DNA from: Parapedobacter defluvii | Lineage (GTDB): Bacteria > Bacteroidota > Bacteroidia > Sphingobacteriales > Sphingobacteriaceae | DNA length: 64,000 bases | NCBI RefSeq assembly: GCF_014642075.1 | Contig: NZ_BMIK01000007.1 | Coordinates: 1 to 64,000, forward strand | Direction: 5' to 3' | In this document: piece by piece, positions 26,206 to 35,597 of the stretch | Layout of the letters: every line of letters starts with the position of its first letter | Numbering within the stretch: the stretch's first letter is position 1 | Made by a program: the position numbers and the translations under genes | Notes under the pieces: generated by a model | Database searches by the model: none | The model's input: only the letters and a program-made list of their open reading frames with translations | What the model was told of the DNA's origin: nothing

Positions 26206-27678
26206 TTAGGGGTTTTGTTCCAGATTCGGGTTAATTTGCACTTCCCTGTCCGGGAGGAAAAATACCACCCGGGCATCGGTAGGATTAATTGTCTGATTAT
26301 ACCGATCCAAACTATGGAACCCGGGATAAGCACGGACCAGGGGACGATTATTCCGGAAGAGGTCTCCCGCCCGGTGCCCTTCAAATGCCAACTCCAGCCG
26401 CAATTCTTCCAACACCACGTCCAATACGCTTTCGTGGCCCTTCAGATCACCAAGTTGGTACAGTGCCGAGCCCGATAGTCCGGCGCGTTGTCGAATGACA
26501 TTCACGTCGTCCAGTGCCAGTTGATCATTACCCAGTTTCGCATTTGCCTCTGCCCGGATCAGGTACATCTCAGCCAATCGCAGGTATACCGGAGAACTCA
26601 GGTTTGCAATATTTTCCTGCCAGTTGTATTTGTTGATATAAAATTTCGGGACGTTTCCCCGCTTAAGCGTATCTCCATTCGCGTCCAGTTGCAGTTCGAT
26701 AAAGCTGTGTCTCGCATCTTCCGGATATTTATTTAGCAAATTGATGTAATCCATGGAAGCATAGATTTCCCCCCAACCGGTAGATTGGGTAACCGGATCG
26801 TTGTAGTACATCGACCCGATAGCCCCTTTTAACCGGTTATCGGCAATGGTGTGCCGGATCGCAAAGATCGTCTCCGGATTACTCTCGGGTACCGGCCTGA
26901 AATAGGTTTTGTATGCCGCCGTCTCAACCAGTTGATAACGGCCCGAATTAATCACTAAATCGGCGTATTCTATTGCTTTATCAAGCTGTCCGGCATAGAG
27001 ATAGATACGCGAAAGCAGTGCATAAGCGACTTCCTTCGATGCATACCGGGAATCCTTGGATATTCGCATCTGCTCCGCCGCCTTCAGCAGATCGGCAATG
27101 ATAAAGTCATATACTTCGCTTACACGGCTCCTGGTCGGCAGCGGATCACCGTCCGTGCGATCCGCAATCACAACGCCGGGATGCTCACTTGCGCCCTGCG
27201 AATAAGGCCGGCCAAAAAAACGGACAAGATCAAAGTGAGCCATTGATCGGAGATACCGGTTTTCGCCCTGTAGCTGATCAAGCACCTCCGATTCACCCTC
27301 GTTAATATGTTCAATGATTTGGTTGGCTGAGAAAATAACCTTATAGGCTTGGCGCCAGAAGGAGGTGGTTATATTATTACCGGGGAAATCCGTATAATTA
27401 TACACATTGTAGAGGGGGTCGGTGGTAGTTCCGCTCAATGCGACGTTATCTCCCGGATATTCGGAGAGAATATGCTGAAAACGTGTATAGTCGGCGTGAA
27501 CCAAGCCGGCATATGCACCATAGGTAGCCGTCTGCAAATCTTCCGGTGTACCCAGCGCTTGCTTATCTGTTTTGCTATCGAAGGGCTGTAGATTCTTATC
27601 GCATGCCATGAGTGTTATAACACTCAGAAAAAAAGCAAATCCTATTTTTTTTCCGATTGTAAATTTCATTTTTTCCAT
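26206..27678 (-). CDS. SusD/RagB-family substrate-binding lipoprotein
   Basis: A 490-residue outer-membrane lipoprotein (FFLSVITLMAC before DKNLQPF). Typical SusD regions are YLRSMAHFDLVRFFGRPYSQG, EVAYALLSRIYLYAGQLDKAIEYADLVI (TPR-like), PVYLRLAEMYLIRAEANAKLG and LEELRLELAFEGHRAGDLFRNNR. Length and order are standard, with no inserted domain. The start is either ATG 27678 or ATG 27669; both lie just before the lipoprotein signal. It lies 4 bp from the stop of its SusC partner. Confidence 0.93.
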   Translation of the reverse strand: MEKMKFTIGKKIGFAFFLSVITLMACDKNLQPFDSKTDKQALGTPEDLQTATYGAYAGLVHADYTRFQHILSEYPGDNVALSGTTTDPLYNVYNYTDFPGNNITTSFWRQAYKVIFSANQIIEHINEGESEVLDQLQGENRYLRSMAHFDLVRFFGRPYSQGASEHPGVVIADRTDGDPLPTRSRVSEVYDFIIADLLKAAEQMRISKDSRYASKEVAYALLSRIYLYAGQLDKAIEYADLVINSGRYQLVETAAYKTYFRPVPESNPETIFAIRHTIADNRLKGAIGSMYYNDPVTQSTGWGEIYASMDYINLLNKYPEDARHSFIELQLDANGDTLKRGNVPKFYINKYNWQENIANLSSPVYLRLAEMYLIRAEANAKLGNDQLALDDVNVIRQRAGLSGSALYQLGDLKGHESVLDVVLEELRLELAFEGHRAGDLFRNNRPLVRAYPGFHSLDRYNQTINPTDARVVFFLPDREVQINPNLEQNP

Positions 27679-27682
27679 CGCG

Positions 27683-30645
27683 CTATAGTCCAATGTTAAT
27701 ACCGAATAATACCTTTTTGCTGATCGGATACCGATTGGAGGACTCACCTCCATCAACGTCCAAGTTTACCTCCGGATCCATTCCAGAAAAATCCGTGAAA
27801 GTCAACAGGTTGTCTCCGCTCACAAAAACACGTGCATTTGCTACTTTTATCCGCTTCAAGAAATCAGCGGGGAGGTCATAGGAAAGGCGAACGTTCCGCA
27901 AACGGAGATAGCTGCCGTCTTCCAGGTACCTCGAACTGACCCTGTTTGAATTCTTATTTCCCCCGAATACCGATTTCGGGTGTGTAGCAATATCTCCTTC
28001 TTTTTCCCATCGACTCCATCCGTCTGCCAGCACCATTGTATTGACCGTTTCATATGCGCCATCGGAATCATAGCTCTGCCGCGATCCGTTATACACGCTG
28101 TTGCCGCTCACAAAATTGAAAAAGGCACTCAGTGTAACCGCTTTGTAACTAAAGGTATTGTTCATCCCTCCGGTAAATTTGGGCGAGTAGGTGCCTACAA
28201 TCTGGGGTGTGGCATCGCTCAGCACATTCGTTGTGGAAATCACCTGTTGTCCATTTTCGTTGGTCGTGATTTTCTCCCACAGGGGGTCACCGTTTGCTGG
28301 ATCGACACCGGCCCATTTGCGCATATAAAAACTATTCATATCCTCGCCGATGCGGATAATTTTGGGTGGGCTGAATCCGTCATCCGCTACAATATCCCGA
28401 TCCTGGTCTAATCTCAGCACCCTGTTCTTGTTAAATGAAATGTTGAAGTTGGTTTCCCACTTGAATTCGCCCGTGAAGTTCTGGGTATTCAGGTTAATTT
28501 CCAGTCCGCGGTTTCTGACCGATCCGACATTGCGGATGATGGAGGTAAACCCACTGGTGTAAGGCAACTGCACGTTCAGCAATAACGCTGCGGAAGTTTT
28601 CTGATACAAGTCGACGTTGAGGGAAATCCGGTTGAAAAGGCTGACGTCCAGACCGAAATTCGTTGTTTTTGCTTTCTCCCAAGTCAGGTCGTCATTGGCC
28701 AGTTGCGACGGAATGGAAGCCGAATTACCTGCATATTGTGCCGAAAAGCTATAAAGCCCCAGTGTTTGGTAATTTTCGATTTCGGCATTTCCGGTTTCGC
28801 CGTAACTCGCTCTCAGTTTCAACAGATTGAACAGCAATTGATCGCTCATAAATGTTTCGTTGCTCAATATCCAGGATCCACCGATGGTATAGAAATTGCC
28901 GGATCGGTTATTTGCACCGAACCGGGAAGATGCTTCATTGATGTAAGAACCGACTATATAATACCGGTTATCGTAATTATAATCGACCTGTACCAGGCCC
29001 TTACTGAAAGCGTTTTCAAATGCATTGCCGTTGTCGGCTCCCTGGCTCTGTATCTGAGATGCGGCTCCCATCACATGTAATCCCGGCACAAAACCTTGTC
29101 CCAGCACACTGTTTTCTTCCATGTAATTTTTCTCCGCTTCATAAACGGCAATTGCACTGACATTGTGGACGCCAAAGCTTTTATTGTACAACAACCGGTT
29201 TGAAGTGATTAATCCGCGGCTAAAAGCGGACGATTCCGTCAACTGTCCCAAACCGATCCCTGCTTTTGCCCGTACATCGTAGTACAGTTGATCCCGGTGA
29301 TTGCTGATCGACACCCGGTTATTGGTTGAAAAGGTCAGGCCTTCAACGATTGTATAATCCAATTTCACATCGCCGGTGGTGGCCATCCGTCGCCCGTTAT
29401 CAAAATTAAATTGCCAACCGTGCAGAAAATTATCCCGTTCTCTGCCCAGCCATCCTTCCTCGGTTCCCATCTTAATCGATCCGTCGGGGTTAAAAGGGTT
29501 GTCCCACGGTAAATTACGGGTCGAGCCGATAATTGCCCCATAGTTGCCGGATGCCTCCGTTTCGGTATTCCGGTAGGAACCGTCCAGCCGCACGGTTAGT
29601 TTCAGTTTGTTACTGAGGCTTTGTGTCACATTTGCCCTCAAGTTATAAGTTCTGTTTCCGGAATGCCTGACCGTTCCTTCTTCATCGTAAAAGTTGCCGG
29701 AGACATATACCTGTGTGCGCTCAGATCCTCCCGATACGGAAACCAAATAATTTTGAGTCATTCCGGTTCGAAAGGCCAGATCGTGCCAGTTGGTATTGGT
29801 CTCCAACAGGCTTGCAGGCCTCTGCGTTGCGAAATCTTGAGGCGTGAAGAATGTTTTATGGTAATCGTACAATTGTTGGGAGTTCATCACCTGGAAATTG
29901 CCCATGGACGCATTGTTAAAACCGGTCGTCGCATTTACATTTACCTGGGTCTTCCCTGCTTTCCCGCTTTTGGTCGTAATGATAATCACTCCGTTTCCGG
30001 CCCGCGACCCATATAATCCGGTTGCAGCTGCGTCTTTCAAAACGGTCATCGACTCAATGTCATTCGGATTGGCTGTTCCTCCGATGATACCATCGACCAC
30101 GTAAAGCGGCTCTGAGCCCGCGGTGATGGAACTGGATCCGCGGATGGTAACGAAGGGGTCGCGTTCGGATCACCCGAAGGACTCGAAACGATGACACCGG
30201 GTGCTTTTCCCTGCAACATCGAAGATACGTCGTTAGACGTTACGTCCCGAAGCTTTTCTCCCGAAACAACGGATACCGAACTGGATAATTCGGAAACCTG
30301 CTTTGCCGTATACCCCACCACCACAACTTCGCTCAATTCATTTGCATCCGCTTCGAGTGCAACATTGAGCATTCCGGTCGTGCTGATCGCAACAGTTTGG
30401 CTTAAATATCCAATGTACCTGAATTCAAGCTCGCGGGCATCTTCAGGAACCGTGATCGTGAATTGCCCATTTTCATCCGTATTTCCGCCCTGAGAGGTTC
30501 CCTTGATTAGCACAGTCACGCCCGATAGCGGCTGACCGTCTTCTTTCGCCGTGACCGTACCGGATACGGTTCGAACTTGTGCATGCACCACGCTTACAAA
30601 TAAGATGGCCATTGCCTGTATAAAGATTTGCAACATTCTTTTCAT
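27683..30645 (-). pseudogene. SusC/RagA-family TonB-dependent transporter, interrupted by a single frameshift
   Basis: The gene reads as two overlapping pieces. The N-terminal piece (30645 down to about 30157) has a signal peptide, a carboxypeptidase-regulatory-like domain (VSGTVTAKEDGQPLSGVTVLIKG), a TonB-box-like SEVVVVGYTAKQ and the start of the plug. The rest is in another frame (VTIRGSSSITAGSEPLYVVDG ... full barrel ending KKVLFGINIGL). Restoring one C in the coding-strand run ACCCCTTC, at 30155-30158, gives the expected ATPFVTIRG and one product of about 987 residues. The break is therefore recent or a sequencing error. Without it this would be a normal SusC paired with the SusD at 26206. 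Confidence 0.9.
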
Positions 30646-31297
30646 AATTTCATTTATGTTATTACGGTAGGTAAAAAACGCTATTAGTTACTGCCAAAAT
30701 CGGGAGAATATGTTTCGCTATCCTTTCATACACATCAGATTTAAATAATCGCCTATATAATTGAGTCCGTCCTTTATTCGAAGAGTTATAAGTTATATCT
30801 ATCAAATAGTCGCGCTTTGGTTTTACTCACCAAACCATAAATCAATTCTCGCACGCCTCAAAAAAATACGACGATTCACTAATTGGTTAAGCAATTCTAC
30901 AGTAAAGTCAAGCATTTAACAAACGTTATCGGAAGTCAACCGTTTGCGTAATTTGTATTTTACAAGATCAAACGATTGCGTACTTTTTTAATGTAACTCA
31001 AACCGAAAGATTTTACACCAATGGCGACCATTCTAAAGGGACAGATGTAAAAAGAACTTCCAATGTTTCATCTTAAAATGCCGGATCGGCCACTGCTGAA
31101 TTGCCAAGAAAATGGGCAATAACTGTTCAATGTTTCTTCAAATAATCAGTAGATAATTAATATATAATAGGGTTTTTATAGGGACTTCATAGGGGCAAAT
31201 ACCTATTAATTACTTTTTATCTATGAATAATTTACCATTTGAATTTTATTTAATTAAAGGAACAAGGTATATTTGGGAATGAAACAATAATAGCGTT
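30646..31297. other. 652-bp intergenic region, no gene seen
   Basis: An AT-rich stretch upstream of both the minus-strand SusC and the plus-strand DUF6266 gene, so it should hold two divergent promoters. The only clean element is on the plus strand (listed separately). A weak TTTGG/CCAAA dyad occurs near 30820-30845. I see no open frame with coding character, RNA gene or repeat. Confidence 0.6.
31268..31275 (+). promoter_or_regulatory. Candidate -7 promoter element of the DUF6266 gene
   Basis: TATATTTG fits the Bacteroidota TAnnTTTG element and lies 22 bases before the ATG. A TTTG at 31238-31241 is further away than the usual -33 spacing, so the assignment is tentative. Confidence 0.45.
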
Positions 31298-31951
31298 ATG
31301 GCAATATTAACGAATGGTCCCAACGGGGGGTTCAGCGGCAAAGTGGGGAGTGTAGTAGGTTACAAATGGAAAAATAAAGACGTGATCCGCGGTCTGCCCC
31401 GCAAAAGCCACAAACCCAGGAGCGAAGCCCGGTTAGCCAACGAACAGGCGATGAAACTGATCATGAAATCACTGAAGCCGCTCAAGATCATTGTGCGACG
31501 GACTTTTCGCCAAGCGGCCGAGTCATTGAATATGAGCGCATTTAACCTAGCACTTTCCATCAATAAAAAGCTGGCAATCGTTGGTGAGTATCCCGAGCTA
31601 ACGATCGACTGGAGCCAATTTACGATCAGCAAGGGTCCTTTACCCGGTTTAACACAGGTAACCACAGCCTGGGTAGGTGATGGTCTGAAGGTCACATGGA
31701 ACGACAATTCCAGCGAACCCGATGCCGGCCGTGACGATCAGGTGACCTTCACTCTCTATTCGTATAAATTTGACCACTGGTTTTTTTTTCCAAACGAAGC
31801 GACCCGGAGCACGACCCAATGTACCTTATCCGTAGAGGACGATTGGGTAGGAACGGAAGTGGAGTTATTTGGCTTCTTTATGACATTCGGCGGAGAAACC
31901 GTATCCGACAGCCACCACTGCCATGTAACGGCTCTCGTTAACGAACTTTAA
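31298..31951 (+). CDS. DUF6266 family protein
   Basis: A 217-residue protein with the family's N-terminal signature MAILTNGPNGGFSGKVGSVVGYKWK followed by RGLPRKSHKPRSEARLANEQ. The family is common in Sphingobacteriaceae and usually near this length. No function is established. No signal peptide or membrane segment is seen. The C-terminal half is beta-rich by eye (alternating hydrophobic stretches) and may be an immunoglobulin-like fold. It stands alone, between the second SusCD locus and a lipoprotein gene in the same direction 244 bp downstream. Confidence 0.85.
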   Translation: MAILTNGPNGGFSGKVGSVVGYKWKNKDVIRGLPRKSHKPRSEARLANEQAMKLIMKSLKPLKIIVRRTFRQAAESLNMSAFNLALSINKKLAIVGEYPELTIDWSQFTISKGPLPGLTQVTTAWVGDGLKVTWNDNSSEPDAGRDDQVTFTLYSYKFDHWFFFPNEATRSTTQCTLSVEDDWVGTEVELFGFFMTFGGETVSDSHHCHVTALVNEL

Positions 31952-32195
31952 GAATCGCATAGACAATTTATTCGTGAGGGTTGCAGAACAGGAACGTATG
32001 TAAGGTGGAAAGGCACAGCCAAGGGATAGCGAAAACCTTGCTAAAACGATTTTAATGTTGTAGGTTTGCTATCGTAACCAATTATGTGAATGGATTCCAA
32101 AGAAAAAATGGAAATCATGTATCCAAGAGAATCCGGGTAGTAAAGGGAACGTACTGGGGTCCGATGTATATTGAATAGGTAATTACACATCCATT

Positions 32196-34403
32196 ATGAA
32201 GAAAATAACGATTCTATCCTGTTGTCTGTTAACCCTTGCTTCATGTGCAAACCGAAAGCAGCTTGGCCATACCGGGAAAACAACAACACGGGAGAAAACC
32301 AGTTTCCAGACTTCACAGCATTGGAAGCCCGTTACTGACACCCGTGCCGACATAGCGATGGTATATGGTGTGGGAGGAAATCCATCCGACAAGCACAAGG
32401 GGAAATCCTTCGAAGAGCGTGTGCAATCCTGGCGGGAACGCGGGTACAGCACTCACTTCATGACCGGGATTGCGTGGGGAGAATACCAGGATTACTTTAC
32501 CGGACAATGGGACGGCAAATGGCACCTGGACGAAGGGCAGGTGGAGCGCAGTGGCGATACCATTTGGCATGGTCACTTGGTTCCCTATATCGTGCCTACC
32601 GCCAACTACCTGAAATACCTCAAGGAGAAGCATGTAAAGCGTGTGATCGATGCAGGCATCGACGCCATCTACCTAGAAGAACCGGAATTCTGGGCCCGCG
32701 CCGGATACAGCGGAGCATTTAAACGGGAGTGGCAAGCGTATTACGGCTTCCCCTGGCGCCCCCAGCATGAATCGCCCGAAAACACCTACCTTTCCAACAA
32801 GCTGAAATATCAGCTGTATTACAATGCCCTGAAAGATGTGTTCACCTATGCCAAGGAATACGGGAAAAGCAAGGGCATGAACGTTCGCTGTTACGTTCCC
32901 ACACACTCGCTGGTCAACTATTCGCAGTGGCAGATCGTCAGTCCAGAAGCCAGCCTCGCTTCCCTCGACTGCGTGGATGGCTATATCGCGCAGGTATGGA
33001 CCGGCACCTCACGCGAACCGAATTATTTCAACGGGACAGCGAAAGAACGTGTCTTCGAAACCGCCTTTCTGGAATACGGTTCGATGGAATCAATGACCGC
33101 CCCTACGGGCAGAAAGATGTTTTTTCTTACCGATCCGATCGAAGATTGGCCGCGCGATTGGGTAGATTACAAAAAGAACTACGAAGCCACATTCACGGCC
33201 CAATTGCTGTACCCTAAAATTGCGGATTATGAGGTGATGCCCTGGCCGGACCGGATTTATGAAGGGCTATACCGCGTCAGTAAAGACAGCGACGTCAAAG
33301 CGCCTATCCCGCGGCATTATTCCACACAGATGCAGGTGATGATCAATACGCTGAATCATATGCCGTTGTCAGAAAACACCGTATCCGGAAGCCATGGCAT
33401 CAGTGTATTGATGGCTAATTCACTGATGTTTCAACGGTTTCCAACACACGACAGTTACGAAGACCCGCAACTGGCGAATTTCTATGGGCAGGCACTGCCC
33501 TTCCTGAAACGGGGGATTCCTGTCAAGACGGTTCACCTGGAAAACGTATCGTACAAAGAAACCCTGAAAGACACCAAAGTACTGCTGATGACCTATTCCA
33601 ACATGAAGCCCTTATCGGCGGAAGGTCATCAATACATCGCAAAGTGGGTAAAGGCAGGTGGTGCGCTGGTATACAGTGGCCGCGACGAAGATCCTTACCA
33701 GACCGTTACCGAATGGTGGAACACCAACGGGAACCACTACGCACGCCCGCTCGACCATCTTCTTGAAAAGATGGGTATTCCGGCGGGAGCCGCCGGCGGC
33801 GAATACACTTACGGCAAAGGCACGGTGTATATTCTCCGGAATGACCCGAAGGAGTACGTGTTGAAAGCGGGCGGTGACCAGCAGCTTATTCAGGTGGTCA
33901 AGGATCTGTATGGTCGGAAATCGACCGAAGGTCTCGTGTTCAAAAACCATCTGTACCTGGAAAGAGGACCTTATGATATCGTTGCCGTCCTAGACGAAAT
34001 GGAAGATGCACAACCCTTCACCGTCGCCGGGCCCGTGATTGACCTATATGACCCCACACTTCCCGTGCTTACCGAAAAGGTAATCCAGCCGGGACGCCAG
34101 GCACTTCTGTATCAGCTCAAGCGGGTTTCCGATCCGGCCAAACCCCAGGTACTTGCCTCCGCTTCGCGGATCTATGACGAACAGGTTTCGGGAAATAGCT
34201 ATGCATTTGTTTGTAAAAGTCCGCTGAATACCACGAATGTCATGCGCGTGCTATTGCCCGCGGCACCCCGTCAGTTCTCGGTAACGGACCCGACCGGAAA
34301 TCCGGTCAGTGATGTTAAAACATCCTGGGACGATTCATCCCATACCTATTTCTTTCAGTTTGAAAACCACCCGGACGGAATGCATGTCAAAGTGGATTGG
34401 TAA
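32196..34403 (+). CDS. Large lipoprotein, candidate glycoside hydrolase (TIM barrel plus amidotransferase-like domain)
   Basis: A 735-residue lipoprotein (LSCCLLTLASC before ANRKQ). I do not recognise an established family. The first 370 residues look like a TIM barrel with clustered aromatic and acidic residues (YGVGGNPSDKH, AIYLEEPEFWARAGYSGAF, PTHSLVNYSQWQIVSPEAS). Residues about 395-560 (ISVLMANSLMFQ ... VLLMTYSNMKPLSAEGHQYIAKWVKAGGALVYSGRDE) resemble the glutamine-amidotransferase-like domain found after GH42 barrels. A beta domain follows. EEPEF is a plausible site for a catalytic Glu. A hydrolase role is an inference. It is single, not in a SusCD operon, and followed by a terminator. 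Confidence 0.7.
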   Translation: MKKITILSCCLLTLASCANRKQLGHTGKTTTREKTSFQTSQHWKPVTDTRADIAMVYGVGGNPSDKHKGKSFEERVQSWRERGYSTHFMTGIAWGEYQDYFTGQWDGKWHLDEGQVERSGDTIWHGHLVPYIVPTANYLKYLKEKHVKRVIDAGIDAIYLEEPEFWARAGYSGAFKREWQAYYGFPWRPQHESPENTYLSNKLKYQLYYNALKDVFTYAKEYGKSKGMNVRCYVPTHSLVNYSQWQIVSPEASLASLDCVDGYIAQVWTGTSREPNYFNGTAKERVFETAFLEYGSMESMTAPTGRKMFFLTDPIEDWPRDWVDYKKNYEATFTAQLLYPKIADYEVMPWPDRIYEGLYRVSKDSDVKAPIPRHYSTQMQVMINTLNHMPLSENTVSGSHGISVLMANSLMFQRFPTHDSYEDPQLANFYGQALPFLKRGIPVKTVHLENVSYKETLKDTKVLLMTYSNMKPLSAEGHQYIAKWVKAGGALVYSGRDEDPYQTVTEWWNTNGNHYARPLDHLLEKMGIPAGAAGGEYTYGKGTVYILRNDPKEYVLKAGGDQQLIQVVKDLYGRKSTEGLVFKNHLYLERGPYDIVAVLDEMEDAQPFTVAGPVIDLYDPTLPVLTEKVIQPGRQALLYQLKRVSDPAKPQVLASASRIYDEQVSGNSYAFVCKSPLNTTNVMRVLLPAAPRQFSVTDPTGNPVSDVKTSWDDSSHTYFFQFENHPDGMHVKVDW

Positions 34404-34414
34404 CGTGATGCTAT

Positions 34415-34450
34415 GGCCTCCAAGCCCATGGTTTGGAAGCCATTTATTTT
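34415..34450 (+). terminator. Terminator after the lipoprotein gene
   Basis: GGCCTCCAA (34415-34423) pairs with TTGGAAGCC (34433-34441), with one mismatch and a 9-base loop, followed by ATTTATTTT. It begins 12 bases after the stop codon. Confidence 0.7.
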
Positions 34451-34484
34451 ATCAACCCTAACCGCTCTCTCGGCAAAGATCAGC

Positions 34485-34522
34485 TGTTCGCAACCGAACA
34501 ACAGACTGTCCGATATCGGACA
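34485..34522. promoter_or_regulatory. Paired 16-bp palindromes (TGTyCG-N4-CGrACA), set 1
   Basis: TGTTCG-CAAC-CGAACA at 34485-34500 and TGTCCG-ATAT-CGGACA at 34507-34522, centres 22 bp apart. The second is the core of a 26-bp perfect palindrome (34502-34527). The pair lies about 215 bases before the ABC ATPase start. Similar pairs occur at 39371, 41100 and 56244, which argues for a binding site of one dimeric regulator acting as a tetramer. Confidence 0.75.
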
Positions 34523-34737
34523 GTCTGACAACCCCATAAAGAACCAATAAACTGATTCTCAATATACTAAAAAATTGGAACGATAATGAATAGTTCAGGA
34601 ATAAAGATTCAAGGCGCAAGGATTAAAAGCAGGGATTATTGAAAGCCGATAGCTGAAAACCGATAGCCAAGAACAACAAGTAACGAACCACGCACAAGGC
34701 TGAATGCTGATGGCCGACTGCTGATAGCTATATAAAC

Positions 34738-35412
34738 ATGATTAAAATTACCGAACTACAAAAATTTTACCGTACCGAAGAAGTCGAAACGGTGGCGCTC
34801 AACAACCTGAGCATCCACGTAAAGGAGGGCGAATTCGTGGCTGTAATGGGGCCTTCGGGTTGCGGTAAATCCACGCTGCTCAACATCGTCGGCTTATTGG
34901 ATGATCTGGACAACGGCAGTTACCTATTCAACGGCATCGAAGTTGCCAAGTTTAACGAGCGCAAGCGTTCAGACCTACGCAAGCACAACATTGGATTTGT
35001 TTTCCAAAGCTTCAACCTGATTGACGAATTGACCGTATTTGAAAATGTGGAATTGCCCCTCATTTACACGAAAGTTCCTGCAGCAGAGCGCAAGAAACGC
35101 GTGGAAGAAGTATTGGAGAAAGTACAGATCATGCATAGGCGCAACCACTTCCCGCAACAGCTTTCGGGCGGTCAGCAACAACGTGTAGCCGTAGCCCGGG
35201 CCGTGGTAAACCGACCAAAACTCATTCTTGCGGACGAACCAACGGGTAACCTCGACTCGAATAACGGTAATGAGGTGATGCAGCTGCTCACCGAACTCAA
35301 TGAGGCGGGTACTACCATTGTGATGGTCACACACAGTGAGCACGATGCCCGCTATGCCGACCGCATCATCCGCATGCTGGACGGGCAGGTGCTGATGGAA
35401 ACGGTGGGGTGA
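34738..35412 (+). CDS. ABC transporter ATP-binding protein, LolD/MacB type
   Basis: A 224-residue ATPase with Walker A GPSGCGKST (about 40-48), Q-loop VFQSFNLID, signature LSGGQQQRVA, Walker B LILADEPTGNLDS and switch histidine VTHSEHD. This is the subfamily that powers FtsX/MacB-type permeases, which do mechanical work on periplasmic or outer-membrane substrates rather than classic transport. It is followed after 185 bp by an intact permease and two permease relics. No TolC or periplasmic adaptor gene is in the window, so the full complex is not defined. Confidence 0.95.
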   Translation: MIKITELQKFYRTEEVETVALNNLSIHVKEGEFVAVMGPSGCGKSTLLNIVGLLDDLDNGSYLFNGIEVAKFNERKRSDLRKHNIGFVFQSFNLIDELTVFENVELPLIYTKVPAAERKKRVEEVLEKVQIMHRRNHFPQQLSGGQQQRVAVARAVVNRPKLILADEPTGNLDSNNGNEVMQLLTELNEAGTTIVMVTHSEHDARYADRIIRMLDGQVLMETVG

Positions 35413-35519
35413 TTGGGGTTTTGGTCCGTTGCTCCACGACTGGATCCGTGGCGCTACGCTGACGTCTCTTAGGCCGTGTCTGCAAGGTGCTAAAACGGTT
35501 AGGGTAGGAAGAGAATTTG

Positions 35520-35539
35520 GGGATGAATGATTTAATGGA
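35520..35539 (+). repeat. 20-bp direct repeat of a permease 3' end (copy 1)
   Basis: GGGATGAATGATTTAATGGA here is identical to 37960-37979, where it spans the last codons and stop of the permease (…D-E-stop) and the bases after it. Its presence upstream of the permease suggests that another permease gene once ended here and was lost by recombination. Confidence 0.6.
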
Positions 35540-35597
35540 GAAAGGATGAAAAGAGCAAGGAATAAGGAACGCTCGTGCTAACTACTAAGTACTAAAA

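Larger units (their letters stand above)
34404..34737. other. 334-bp regulatory gap upstream of the ABC transporter operon
   Basis: It contains the terminator of the preceding lipoprotein gene, a pair of 16-bp palindromes (both listed separately), and at 34637-34730 degenerate copies of a short unit resembling GCTGATAGCCGA. No gene is seen. Confidence 0.7.

Noticed and set aside
30046-30645. N-terminal 199-codon frame of the second SusC as a separate short protein
   Set aside because: The sequence past the plug start is out of frame and non-family, while a one-base correction joins it cleanly to the downstream barrel.
30820-30845. TTTGG/CCAAA dyad upstream of the second SusC
   Set aside because: Only 5 bp per arm with a 9-base loop; expected often by chance in AT-rich DNA.
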